A stretch of 64,000 bases of DNA from Nocardioides panaciterrulae (GTDB lineage Bacteria > Actinomycetota > Actinomycetes > Propionibacteriales > Nocardioidaceae). Under the pieces are notes generated by a model that was not told where the DNA came from, made no database searches, and worked only from the letters and a program-made list of their open reading frames with translations. Below, one piece after another: positions 8,401 to 15,238 of the stretch (within the stretch, counting starts at the first letter, position 1; every line of letters begins with the position of its first letter). The stretch is taken from contig NZ_JACCBG010000001.1 of assembly GCF_013409645.1 (NCBI RefSeq), forward strand, positions 4,206,707-4,270,706, read 5' to 3'. Both the position numbers and the translations under genes were made by a program.

Positions 8401-8753
8401 CCCTGCAGCTGCGCGGTCGGCGCCGTCGAGCCAGTGAGCGTCTTGGAGACGTCGAGCCACTCGATCTGCGCGGTGTACTTGCCGTCGACCGAGGGCGCCT
8501 GCCACGACGCGGCGACGTAGCCGCCTGCGGCGACCGGCATCGGCTCGGTGTAGAAGTAGCTGTCCGCCCCGCCCGGGGAGGTGTACGTCAGGCCCATGCC
8601 CGACACCGAGCGCAGCAGTGAACCGGCGACCGGGGTGACCCACCCCCACGCGCCGAGCTCGCCCGAGGGGTTGGGCACCAGGTTGAGCAGCTCGCCCGGG
8701 TCGGGGTCGCGCTCGACCTCGAGGCGCAGCAGCTGGTCGACGCGCACGCTCAC
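5466..8753 (-). CDS. Minor tail protein with S74-type intramolecular chaperone
   Basis: About 1,095 residues. The N-terminal ~370 residues contain two related modules beginning NLVPNPSGE and TNLMPTPTG, resembling carbohydrate-binding jelly rolls. The middle resembles a baseplate hub. Residues ~785-855 are a repeat array (ITGDKIVGN, ITGSKIVGL, ISGDKIVGN), as in trimeric fibres. The C-terminal ~120 residues match the peptidase S74 chaperone, with a Ser-x4-Lys dyad near 973/978 (STLEVK), YAGFIVDYVEAMG and a closing coiled coil. The domain probably cuts itself off after trimer folding. The GTG at 8753 is preferred because it overlaps the tape measure stop as GTGA. Confidence 0.85.
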   Translation of the reverse strand: MSVRVDQLLRLEVERDPDPGELLNLVPNPSGELGAWGWVTPVAGSLLRSVSGMGLTYTSPGGADSYFYTEPMPVAAGGYVAASWQAPSVDGKYTAQIEWLDVSKTLTGSTAPTAQLQGSLTYRQIGSTAVPAGAAYCRLRFDHYAADGGQPIASTWMAVLDVTVTEAAASDGLVWQRTNLMPTPTGAQGVGGWSAHGGASVGTSSYHQLDGEASLTITKTGDTTGPARLASELMPVTGGRDYLLAARSRPGGHRRDVTLSARWLKANGDEIATVALRTVTETPDDWTAQITALATAPTNATHVRLRVEYGNLAPGEVHYVNQVQVEPFRGFGFTSFFDGASTPTAGETYAWAGTPYASASIATSATGDVGTLVPVPYQNILGPSANITVDREDLNVGSMSVQLFDAILDPTQNDLIRQGRRIRLVTVDGDVLFAGKVLTGAVTYHLLQANEQKRAEVNLTAVDPINTLAGTPRLEGVATIAELPYLLEGAGVPWSCNGSGDQVAAATVVAYNGNASVLDQVAVTRDTVLGFAWVDRNGVLQAWDRDQIDSTVAATLDETSYNTDLDIAFDLDKVINSVTVRVLRVIATSGSTEELVFGPYVDQASYQQYGEHAAEYTVQGFDPADAAGIQAYAQQILDVNATPALRVNSMVLPIRGTDDLAKAKLDLYDLVAVSNDRAGLADDSRITTITHTITPGKWLVTLGFTVDGAVASANAVPAPPPGVGGVKDDIDGTLDGVQGNLDQLNNVTLPQVQSDLSQAKTDISGLQGKFPITSTSISDGAITTPKLAANSITGDKIVGNTITGSKIVGLSITGDKIAGNSISGDKIVGNSITADKLDANAINGKTITGSTLQTAASGQRVTVSTSGDIKLYTGDASEVSPGGLYSLVTGGWLQTRLFSPQSSTGAASSIWLNGDLSTNGDIELLPRGGNGNTLNYGQMHSTQGLFDDSENGGGNGRAANFNNLGRLVPASSSTLEVKDNVTALPDDDDLARKYLELQGYTFTMKGEADDPAKRTYAGFIVDYVEAMGAEMEPWLLRDQDHVAGGISYDRVPALQQVILRYHERRADALQAEVDDLRTQLEALAQRVTALEQPAS

Positions 8754-11700
8754 TTCGACCACCGAACCTTGGTCCGGCCGCCGGCCTTGAAGTAGTCGTC
8801 GAGGTAGTGGGCGATCTCCCGGCCGACCTCCGGGCCCCGTGCGCCCACGGGCACCTTCACCTCGAGGTGGATGTGGGTGTCACCCTGCTTCGCTGCCGGA
8901 GCGTGGCCGATCGTGGAGTACCGGTTGCCGGCGTGCGTCTGGGCGGGGCTGATCTTCTGCACCGAGATGTGCAGTTCACGGCGAACCTGGTTGACCAGGC
9001 GCCCGGCCAGGCGGTCGGCGATCTGGTCGAGCTTGTGCCGGCGCTTCTCCAGCCCCTTCACGACGCCCTCAGCGCCCCGCAGCCCGGCGCCGTAGAACTG
9101 GGTGCGCATGTCGCTGCCGAGCTTCCCGCCGGCCTTGCTGATCTTCGAGGTCAGCTGGTTGATCTGCTTGACCGCGCTGGACCCGCCTGAGGCGATCGCC
9201 TGGGCCGTGGCCAGCGCACCCTCGAGGTCGCCGGACGCCGCCGTGTTCAGGATCTGCCGCAGGCTCGTCTTGTTCAGCTTGCCCTTGAGCTTCTCGATCA
9301 CAGCCGAGAACTGCTGGGCGACACTGGCCCGGGCCGCGAGCTGCGAGAGCAGGGCGGGCAGCGTGACCGCGGTGCCCCCGCCGACCGTCCCGAGGCCCAC
9401 AACGCTGCCGTAGTCCCGGTAGCCCGTGCGGATCGACTTGGCGAAGTCGTCGGCGGCGTGCTTGAGCTGCTTGTACTTCTCGACGGCCTTGTCGAGCAGC
9501 TTGCTGTTGTGGTCCTGGGCCCGCCCGTTGGCCAGCAGGGCCGCCTTCTCGTCCTTCAGGCTGCGCAGCAGCGCCTTGCGGCGGCCGGCCTGCTTCTTCC
9601 CGTCGAGCCGGGACGTGATCAGGTGGTCGATCTTGTCCAGGGCCGACTTCACGCCCGAGAGGCCCTTGTCGACGCCCTTGAGCACCTCGTGCACCAGCCG
9701 CTGACCGGCGTTCTTGGCCTTGCCCTTGCGCCGCGCGAGCCCGTCGGCCAGACCGTCGCCGAGGTACTGACCGACCTCGCGCATCTTCCGCGAGGGCGAG
9801 CGGATGGCGCCGGCCTTCTTCGCCGCGCCGATCGCGCCAGCCACCGCCGCGGCGGCCTGGGCGGCCAGCTGGGCAGCCGTGCCGGAGAACCCGGCGATGA
9901 CGCCGGCCTTCATCGCCCCACCGATCTGGGTACCGCCGCTGTGGGCGACGCCCGCGGCGCGCGCGGCCGAAGACTGCAGGCTGCCAGAGAACCCGCTCAG
10001 GTCCGCGCGGGCGTTCTTGGGGCCGCTCTCGAGGTTCTTCCGCACCCCCTGGCTACCGGACGACGCCTGGTGCAACCCCTTCGTGATGCCGGCGTTCAGG
10101 CTGTTGAGGAAGGGCCCCATGTCGAGCTTGCTGGCCGCAGAGCGCCGGGCATTGTCGGCCGCCCGGGTGACGCGCTGGACGGCCTTCACCGTGGTGTCGG
10201 CGCCCGAGGCCTGGATGAGGGTCCGGACCTTCTTCTTGCTGAGCAGGTTGTACTGCTGGGCGATCTTCGCGACACCCCGCGTGGTGGGGATGATGCCCAC
10301 GGCCTCGATCTTGGCGCGCACGTTCTTCGGGATCGCCTTGAGCTTGCCCGTGTAGTCGGCGGTCGCCGCGGCCGTGGCGCGCACCTCGCGGGCCTGACCC
10401 CGCAGCACGCCGGGCATCTGCTTGAGCTCGGCAATGTTGGTCTGCAGCGCCTTCTTCTGCTTCTCCAGAGCCGTCTCGGCCTCGGTGGCCGACTTGGTGA
10501 GCCCGCCGGCGGGGTCGAAGTTGTTCGGGTTCGTCGCGATCGCGCGCTGCTGTGCGTCCAGGTCGGCGATCTTGCGCTTGTAGTCGCCGACCACGGCGCC
10601 GAGCTGCCCCATCGCGCTCTTCTGCCCGAGTGCGGCGTTCACGACCTGCCGCGACGAGATCCCGTACTTCGCCGCGGTGGTGATCAGGCCGGACTGCTGG
10701 AGCTTCTGCAGCACCGCGGCCCGGGTCGCCCCCGTGTAGGCCCCGGTGACCTGGTCGAGGGTGTCCTTCAGCGACTGCAGGCCGCTCTTGGCCTGCTCGA
10801 TCGGCTTGATGGCCGCGATCTTCGCGTAGCTCTCACGGGCCTTGTCCCCGGCGCTGCGGCTGTTCCGAGCGATGGAGACGAACAGGCCGGCCAGGCCGCC
10901 GAGGCCAGCCCCGACGACACCGCCCACGGCGAACCCGGTCGCGGCGCCCCCCAGCGTCGTCTCCAGCGCCCCCACGGCCTTGTTGCTGGCGTGGGCCCCC
11001 TGGATGAGAGCCACCATGCCACCGACGCCGGCCGCGGTGCGCGCGGCAGCCCCCAGGCGGCCCATGAGGGCCGTGGTGTTCTGCGCCCGGGTCTCGGCGT
11101 AGGTCATCTCGGCCCGCCACTGCTGGATCCGCGCGATGTTCAGGGTCACGGCACCGGTGGCCGAGGTGAACGCGCCGGTGAGCCTGGGCAAGATCAGCGC
11201 CGCGATGGCGGCCTGGACCCCGATGGTCTTGATCGGCTGCGGCAGCGCGTCGACCGCCGTCGCTGCGGACATGGCGAGGTCCGCCAGCGTCTTCACGGCT
11301 GGCAGGAGGTCCTCGGCCAGCGGCACCGCGGTGTCCTTCAGCGCAGTTGCGGCCGAACCGGCGATCGAGGCCAGAATCTTCAGCGCCGGCACCAGCTTCG
11401 ACGTCGCGGCCTCGCCAGCTGCGATCATGTTGTCCTGGTTCTTCGCCAGCCAGTCCGCAGCCTCCGAGAGCGGCTTGTTCAGCTTCGGCGAGAACTGCCG
11501 GTACAGCGACTGGATGGCCGAGACCCCGGTCGCCTTGAGGCTCTGCAGGGTGCCGAGGAAGCCCTTGGACTGGGCGTTCGCGAGCTTCTGCGCGGCCCCG
11601 GCCTTCTTGACGCCCTGGGTGTAGTCGTCGAGGGTCTTGACGCCGTCCTTCAGGATCACCGACGCAGCGGTCGAGGCGTTGACGCCGAACAGGTTCTTCA

Positions 11701-12547
11701 GCGCGTAGGCCTTGTCCTGCCCCTTGAGCTTGTCGATGCCCTGGGCGAGGTCGCCGATGATCGCGCGGAACGGTCGCATCTTGCCGGTGGCGTCGAAGAT
11801 GTGGACGCCCATCTGCTGCAGCGTGATGTTCGCGGCTGTGGTGGGCGCCTGCAGCCGGATGAACATCTGCCGCAGGCCGGTGCCCGCCTGGGACCCCTTG
11901 ATGCCCTGGTTGGCGAGCTCGGCGAGCAGGGCGTTGAGCTGGTCCATGCCCACGCCGGCCCGGGCAGCCAGCGGGGCGGCGTACTTGAACGACTCGGCCA
12001 GGTCGGAGACGTCGGCCGAGGAGATGTTCGCTGCGTTCGCGAGGCTGTTGGCGATGTGCCCGGCCTGGCTGGCCTTCAGCGAGAACGTGTTCAGGGTGTT
12101 CGAGACGAACGTCGAGGCGTCGGCCACCGAGAGCTCGCCGGCCTTGGCGAGGATCATCGTCGCGTTGATGGCCTTCAGCGACTTGTTCAGGGTCAGGCCG
12201 GACTTCGCGAGCTCGACGACCCCGGACGCAGCGTCACCGGTCGTCTGGCCCATCTTCGCGTAGAGCTGGGCGTTGTTCTCGAGGGTGCTTGCCGCGCGCT
12301 TCATCTCGGCACTACTCGAGCCGGTGAGCGCCTGGATCTTGTTCAGCGTGGTGACGTAGGCCCCGCCGGTCTTCGTGACCGCCGCGCCAGCCTTGACCAG
12401 GGCCCCGATCGCGAAGACGCCGGCGAGAGCCTTGCTGGCCCGGCTGACGCCCTTGCCCATGGTGCCGTAGGCGCGCGCGGTGAGCGCGGCTTCGGCGCGG
12501 GCCTGCCGGCCGTTGGCCAAGATCGCGATGCGGATGGGCCCGGCCAT
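8750..12547 (-). CDS. Tail tape measure protein
   Basis: The longest gene (1,265 residues), whose length sets tail length. Residues ~70-240 match the TP901-type tape measure core (IQALTGSSSAEMKRAA, then SKSG/LTLNKSLKAINATM-like helices, then GSQAGTGLRQMF). Hydrophobic Ala/Gly-rich stretches occur near 500-560, and long Lys/Ala-rich helices fill the rest. It starts at ATG just after the frameshifted chaperone stop (12554), the usual siphovirus order. No lysozyme or peptidase domain is evident. Confidence 0.93.
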   Translation of the reverse strand: MAGPIRIAILANGRQARAEAALTARAYGTMGKGVSRASKALAGVFAIGALVKAGAAVTKTGGAYVTTLNKIQALTGSSSAEMKRAASTLENNAQLYAKMGQTTGDAASGVVELAKSGLTLNKSLKAINATMILAKAGELSVADASTFVSNTLNTFSLKASQAGHIANSLANAANISSADVSDLAESFKYAAPLAARAGVGMDQLNALLAELANQGIKGSQAGTGLRQMFIRLQAPTTAANITLQQMGVHIFDATGKMRPFRAIIGDLAQGIDKLKGQDKAYALKNLFGVNASTAASVILKDGVKTLDDYTQGVKKAGAAQKLANAQSKGFLGTLQSLKATGVSAIQSLYRQFSPKLNKPLSEAADWLAKNQDNMIAAGEAATSKLVPALKILASIAGSAATALKDTAVPLAEDLLPAVKTLADLAMSAATAVDALPQPIKTIGVQAAIAALILPRLTGAFTSATGAVTLNIARIQQWRAEMTYAETRAQNTTALMGRLGAAARTAAGVGGMVALIQGAHASNKAVGALETTLGGAATGFAVGGVVGAGLGGLAGLFVSIARNSRSAGDKARESYAKIAAIKPIEQAKSGLQSLKDTLDQVTGAYTGATRAAVLQKLQQSGLITTAAKYGISSRQVVNAALGQKSAMGQLGAVVGDYKRKIADLDAQQRAIATNPNNFDPAGGLTKSATEAETALEKQKKALQTNIAELKQMPGVLRGQAREVRATAAATADYTGKLKAIPKNVRAKIEAVGIIPTTRGVAKIAQQYNLLSKKKVRTLIQASGADTTVKAVQRVTRAADNARRSAASKLDMGPFLNSLNAGITKGLHQASSGSQGVRKNLESGPKNARADLSGFSGSLQSSAARAAGVAHSGGTQIGGAMKAGVIAGFSGTAAQLAAQAAAAVAGAIGAAKKAGAIRSPSRKMREVGQYLGDGLADGLARRKGKAKNAGQRLVHEVLKGVDKGLSGVKSALDKIDHLITSRLDGKKQAGRRKALLRSLKDEKAALLANGRAQDHNSKLLDKAVEKYKQLKHAADDFAKSIRTGYRDYGSVVGLGTVGGGTAVTLPALLSQLAARASVAQQFSAVIEKLKGKLNKTSLRQILNTAASGDLEGALATAQAIASGGSSAVKQINQLTSKISKAGGKLGSDMRTQFYGAGLRGAEGVVKGLEKRRHKLDQIADRLAGRLVNQVRRELHISVQKISPAQTHAGNRYSTIGHAPAAKQGDTHIHLEVKVPVGARGPEVGREIAHYLDDYFKAGGRTKVRWSK

Positions 12548-12553
12548 GTCAGC

Positions 12554-13008
12554 TCACCAGCCCTTCTCGCGTAGCTTCTCGGTCATCCGAACGAACGCAT
12601 CCCGCTCGAGGCGAGACAGCGCCATGTACACCTCGGGGGGCTGGCGCGTCAGATAGCACCAGGACCCCATGTCCTCCGCCCTCAGTCGGCGGAGGAGTCG
12701 CCTTCCCCCGCCGGAGTCTCCGGCTCGTCCGGATCGACCTCTTCAACGTCGTCGGGGAAGAAGTCGCTGACCTGGGCGAGGGTGAGCCCCATGACGTGCC
12801 GGTAGGCCTTGCCCTTCGCGTCCTTGATCTCCTGGGCATCGAGGTCACGGCCGACCACGACCATGGCCAGGGCCCGCAGGCCGGTGGACGGCTTCGTGGT
12901 GAGCAGCACGTCGGGCATGGCGCCGAAGCGCGCCTCGATCTCCTGCTCGTCGTAGCCGGTGAGCGACTCCAGAACTTCGCTGGTGCCCATGGTGCTCTTC
13001 TCGATCAT
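12554..13008 (-). CDS. Tail assembly chaperone, -1 frameshift product (G-T type)
   Basis: A predicted 151-residue product made when ribosomes slip back one base at G-GGG-GAA (12703-12709), which sits in the correct phase in the upstream frame. After the slip, the new frame reads 49 more codons, including GSWCYLTRQPPEVYMALSRL, to a TGA at 12554, two codons before the tape measure start. The extension is coding-like (a Tyr/Leu/Glu-rich helix), as in other siphovirus G-T extensions. It should bind the tape measure and recruit the tail tube protein. Slippage itself is inferred. Confidence 0.8.
12682..13008 (-). CDS. Tail assembly chaperone (G-type, unshifted)
   Basis: A 108-residue, mainly helical acidic protein between the tail completion protein and the tape measure, the standard place for the tail chaperone. 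The C-terminus is strongly acidic (DVEEVDPDEPETPAGEGD). Its start overlaps the preceding stop as ATGA. Near its end lies the GGGGGAA slip site that yields the longer product. The short form is expected to be the abundant one. Confidence 0.85.
   Translation of the reverse strand: MIEKSTMGTSEVLESLTGYDEQEIEARFGAMPDVLLTTKPSTGLRALAMVVVGRDLDAQEIKDAKGKAYRHVMGLTLAQVSDFFPDDVEEVDPDEPETPAGEGDSSAD
12703..12709 (-). promoter_or_regulatory. Programmed -1 ribosomal slip site
   Basis: On the minus strand it reads GGGGGAA with zero-frame codons GGG and GAA, so both tRNAs can re-pair after a -1 step (GGG, GGA). It lies seven codons before the zero-frame stop and opens the frame that ends at 12554. Confidence 0.75.
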
Positions 13009-13385
13009 CTGAGTCCTCGTCTCGTGATCTGTGCGTTGATTTCCTGTTCGAGCCGCTTCAGGGCGAACGGCTGCCACGCCTTGTCGGCGCGCTGCATGAA
13101 CCCGTTGGCGGCGATGTGGTGCTTGGCCCACCCGTAGTTGATGGGGCCGGCGTAGGGCACCGAGGCCCGGCCGGCGGCCACGTGGGCCGACGACCGGGCT
13201 CTGTTGCCTCGCACATCGCCGGCGAGAGTGCCCGAGCGGTGCGGGGCGTAACTGGACGCGAGGCGGGCGCCCTCGGCGGCGATGGTGGAGAAGGCGTCCT
13301 TGAGGTCGTTGACCTCCAGACCGATCTCGAGCAGCGCCCGGACCACGGCCGAGAGGCCCGTGACCCGGACGCCGCCCGATGGCAT
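13005..13385 (-). CDS. HK97 gp10-like tail completion protein
   Basis: A 126-residue protein with the pattern of the HK97-gp10 family: an N-terminal helix pair, a YAPHRSGTLAGDVRG segment (the H-R-S/T-G-x-L turn), then VPYAGPINYGWAKHHIAANGF and a C-terminal helix. Such proteins complete the neck or tail terminus during head-tail joining. It starts at ATG and overlaps the chaperone gene (ATGA). It follows the major tail protein rather than preceding it, an order also found in other actinophages. Confidence 0.75.
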   Translation of the reverse strand: MPSGGVRVTGLSAVVRALLEIGLEVNDLKDAFSTIAAEGARLASSYAPHRSGTLAGDVRGNRARSSAHVAAGRASVPYAGPINYGWAKHHIAANGFMQRADKAWQPFALKRLEQEINAQITRRGLR

Positions 13386-13400
13386 GGCTCAGACGACCGA

Positions 13401-13823
13401 TCAGACGCCGGTGTCCATGGTCGGCTTCGCGGTGAACTCCCACTCGAAGTCGACCGTGAACTTCGCGGTGGCCGAGGCGTTGGCCTCGCCGCCGAGCAGG
13501 TCGCCGTCGGGCTCGGTGATGATCACGTTGCCCGTGAACGTCGGCTGGGTCACCGACGCCGCCGCGCCGCCGTTCGGGGCGATGATGGCCGCGACCGTCT
13601 CCCCGGCGTGGTTCCAGATGTAGTCCCAGATCGAGCCGGTCTCCATGTTCTGGCTGGCCGTGCCGGTCAGCTTGTAGACCCGGGAGCCGCCAGCGGCGGC
13701 GTCGGCGAAGCTGGTGAAGTCGGAGTCCCCCGCGCCGGAGGTGATCCGGCAGTTGGACACCTGGACGGTCACGTCCGTCGCGGCGAGCTTGAGCGTGAGG
13801 GAGCGGGTTCCGAGGGCAGCCAT
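13401..13823 (-). CDS. Major tail (tube) protein
   Basis: A 140-residue beta-rich protein without cysteine pairs, placed just before the completion/chaperone/tape-measure block. Features of tube subunits are visible: an N-terminal strand set (TRSLTLKLAATDVTVQVSN), a middle ASQNMETGSIWDYIWNHAG loop region, and a C-terminal strand ending VDFEWEFTAKPT, a form typical of tube proteins. Assigned from position, size and strand pattern. Confidence 0.8.
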   Translation of the reverse strand: MAALGTRSLTLKLAATDVTVQVSNCRITSGAGDSDFTSFADAAAGGSRVYKLTGTASQNMETGSIWDYIWNHAGETVAAIIAPNGGAAASVTQPTFTGNVIITEPDGDLLGGEANASATAKFTVDFEWEFTAKPTMDTGV

Positions 13824-13851
13824 GGCGTGCGCCTTTCTTGAGGTGGGTGTG

Positions 13852-14124
13852 CTACTTGGCGGTGACGGCGAAGCCGCCCACGTTGTCGGCGCCGTCGACG
13901 TGCGCGACGGCGGTGAAGTCGCCCGGTGCGTCCAGGACGAACACGGCGACCTGGTCCGCCCCGACTGGGCGGGCGGAGACGCGGCGGGTTCCGGTCGGGC
14001 CGGACACCTCGAACACGACAGGCGCGTCGGTGCTGACCTTCAGCTCCCACAGCGACCCGACCCGGCGGGCCTTCGGCGTCCGCGGCGCGGGCTTCTTCTC
14101 GGCCCGCTCGGTCGTGTCGGTCAT
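13852..14124 (-). CDS. Hypothetical tail-region protein
   Basis: A 90-residue protein with a basic, proline-rich first 22 residues followed by a small beta-rich domain (VVFEVSGPTGTRRVSARPV and DQVAVFVLDAPGDFTAVAHV), which suggests an Ig-like fold. It lies between the tail terminator-like gene, with ATGA overlap, and the tube protein. It may be a decoration or tube-associated protein; I do not recognise the family. Confidence 0.65.
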   Translation of the reverse strand: MTDTTERAEKKPAPRTPKARRVGSLWELKVSTDAPVVFEVSGPTGTRRVSARPVGADQVAVFVLDAPGDFTAVAHVDGADNVGGFAVTAK

Positions 14125-14498
14125 GATGCCTCCAGCTGGATCTCGGTCTGGGTGGTGATGGCCACGGCGATGTAGGCCTGGCCACTGAGCTCGATGGAGC
14201 CGGGCCGGCCGACCTCGAAGAGGCCGACCAGATCAGCGATGACGAACAGGACGCCCTCGACCAGGCCGTCTAGCTCGTCGGCGCGCTGCTCGTTCACGCC
14301 TGGGCCCGCGACCACCACGATCTGGTGGTGCACGATCACCCCGCCGAACGCCGCCCCCTCCAGCGAGATGTAGGGCTCGGCCGGGGCCACGTAGACCATC
14401 GGCGGCTGAGCGATCTCGGGGACGGTGCTGAAGGCGAAGTAGCCGGCAGCGGTCAGCGCGTCCTTGAGCTCGGTGCGCTTGGCGACCAGGGCGCTCAC
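14121..14498 (-). CDS. Putative tail terminator / minor tail component
   Basis: A 125-residue protein with an N-terminal helix (RTELKDALTAAGY), then strands (MVYVAPAEPYI, VIVHHQIVVVAG) and an acidic helix, followed by a final strand pair ending TTQTEIQLE. Size, mixed fold and its place between connector and tube protein fit the tail terminator (gpU-like/DUF3168-like) role, which caps the tail tube at the head. A GTG start overlaps the previous stop as GTGA. The role is inferred from order more than from a motif. Confidence 0.6.
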   Translation of the reverse strand: MSALVAKRTELKDALTAAGYFAFSTVPEIAQPPMVYVAPAEPYISLEGAAFGGVIVHHQIVVVAGPGVNEQRADELDGLVEGVLFVIADLVGLFEVGRPGSIELSGQAYIAVAITTQTEIQLEAS

Positions 14499-14839
14499 GC
14501 GAACCCCATGTCGGTGATCCAGCGGCTCAGCAGGCCGTAAGCGGGGCGCAGAGGGTCGGCGCCGATCCGCACCGGCACAGAGGCGCCGCCGTCAGGGGTG
14601 CTGAACTGCTGGGTGAGCACACCGTTCGGGGCACGGCGCTGGTTGAACAGCTCGACCGCGACCGCGAGCCAAGCCTTCTCGGCAATCACGGTCGGCAGGT
14701 CGGTCAGGTAGGTGGCGCCGGCGTACTGCTTGAGCAGCTCATTGGCGACGCTCACGCAGTTGCTGAGGACCGTATCGCTGACCGTCGCGGCCGGGACGTT
14801 GTTGAGCTCGGCGCGCAACTGGGTGGCGTCGACAGCCAT
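14495..14839 (-). CDS. Head-tail connector (adaptor) protein
   Basis: A 114-residue mostly helical protein resembling HK97 gp6-type connectors: TQLRAELNNVPAATVSDTVL, then VANELLKQYAGA, then a helix around WLAVAVELFNQR, ending PLRPAYGLLSRWI. In siphoviruses this ring sits under the portal. It has an AAGGAAGG ribosome region and a leader containing CCAACCAACTTCG, a 13-nt string also found in the leader of the capsid gene. Confidence 0.7.
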   Translation of the reverse strand: MAVDATQLRAELNNVPAATVSDTVLSNCVSVANELLKQYAGATYLTDLPTVIAEKAWLAVAVELFNQRRAPNGVLTQQFSTPDGGASVPVRIGADPLRPAYGLLSRWITDMGFA

Positions 14840-14867
14840 GGCCCGGTCCTTCCTTCGAAGTTGGTTG

Positions 14868-14906
14868 GCGCTGCCGCCCGTCGACGAGGACGACGGACGG
14901 CAGCGC
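14868..14906 (-). terminator. Long hairpin between capsid-region and connector genes
   Basis: GCGCTGCCG-C-CCGTCG pairs with CGACGG-A-CGGCAGCGC around a 7-nt loop: 15 base pairs with one mismatch. No U tract follows on the minus strand, so it may act as an attenuator or an mRNA stabiliser rather than a full stop. Confidence 0.5.
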
Positions 14907-14917
14907 GTCCTTGGCGA

Positions 14918-15160
14918 TCAGCCCTTCTTGGCCGGGGTGGCCTTCTTGGCGGTCTTCTCGCGGGTCTCGACGTTCCCGCCTGGGGCCGGCCGGGTCTCGA
15001 CCTTCGGGGCGTCCTTGCTGCCGCCGGACGCCTGCTCGACGTGGCCGGCGGAGATCATGCCCTTGGCGACGTGGTCAGGCAGATCGATGGTCTTGCCGAC
15101 TGCCGGCCAGGGGGCGCCGTTGTAGAGCCCCGTCTGGGCGACCTTGATGCGGACCTTCAT
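14918..15160 (-). CDS. Small Lys-rich head-region protein
   Basis: An 80-residue protein starting at ATG with AAGGAG 8 nt upstream. The first ~50 residues form a small beta-rich domain (VRIKVAQTGLYNGAPWPAVG, then IDLPDHVAKGMISAGHVE); the last ~30 are a flexible basic tail (EKTAKKATPAKKG). Proteins of this shape directly after the capsid gene are common in actinophages. Function is unknown; capsid decoration or a connector accessory are possibilities. Confidence 0.65.
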   Translation of the reverse strand: MKVRIKVAQTGLYNGAPWPAVGKTIDLPDHVAKGMISAGHVEQASGGSKDAPKVETRPAPGGNVETREKTAKKATPAKKG

Positions 15161-15195
15161 GTGCTCTCTCCTTCGACGCTCAGTGGTCGGCGGGG

Positions 15196-15230
15196 GACGG
15201 CCGCCCAAGGTCTAGCCCTGGGCGGCCGTC
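15196..15230 (-). terminator. Hairpin after the capsid gene
   Basis: A perfect 12-bp stem (15196-15207 with 15219-15230) and an 11-nt loop directly after the capsid stop codon. No U tract follows. An attenuating or mRNA-protecting hairpin here would help make the capsid message the most abundant. Confidence 0.6.
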
Positions 15231-15238
15231 ACCTCAGG

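Noticed and set aside
9458..12574. A 1,038-codon open frame on the plus strand
   Set aside because: It is the complement of the tape measure gene. Its composition (Leu/Gly/Arg/His-rich, no motifs) is typical of antisense frames in G+C-rich DNA, and the minus-strand frame has clear tape measure motifs.
12549..12848. A 99-codon frame overlapping the tail chaperone
   Set aside because: It is in the +1 frame and has a random composition. The -1 frame, ending at 12554, is the one opened by the slip site and looks coding.
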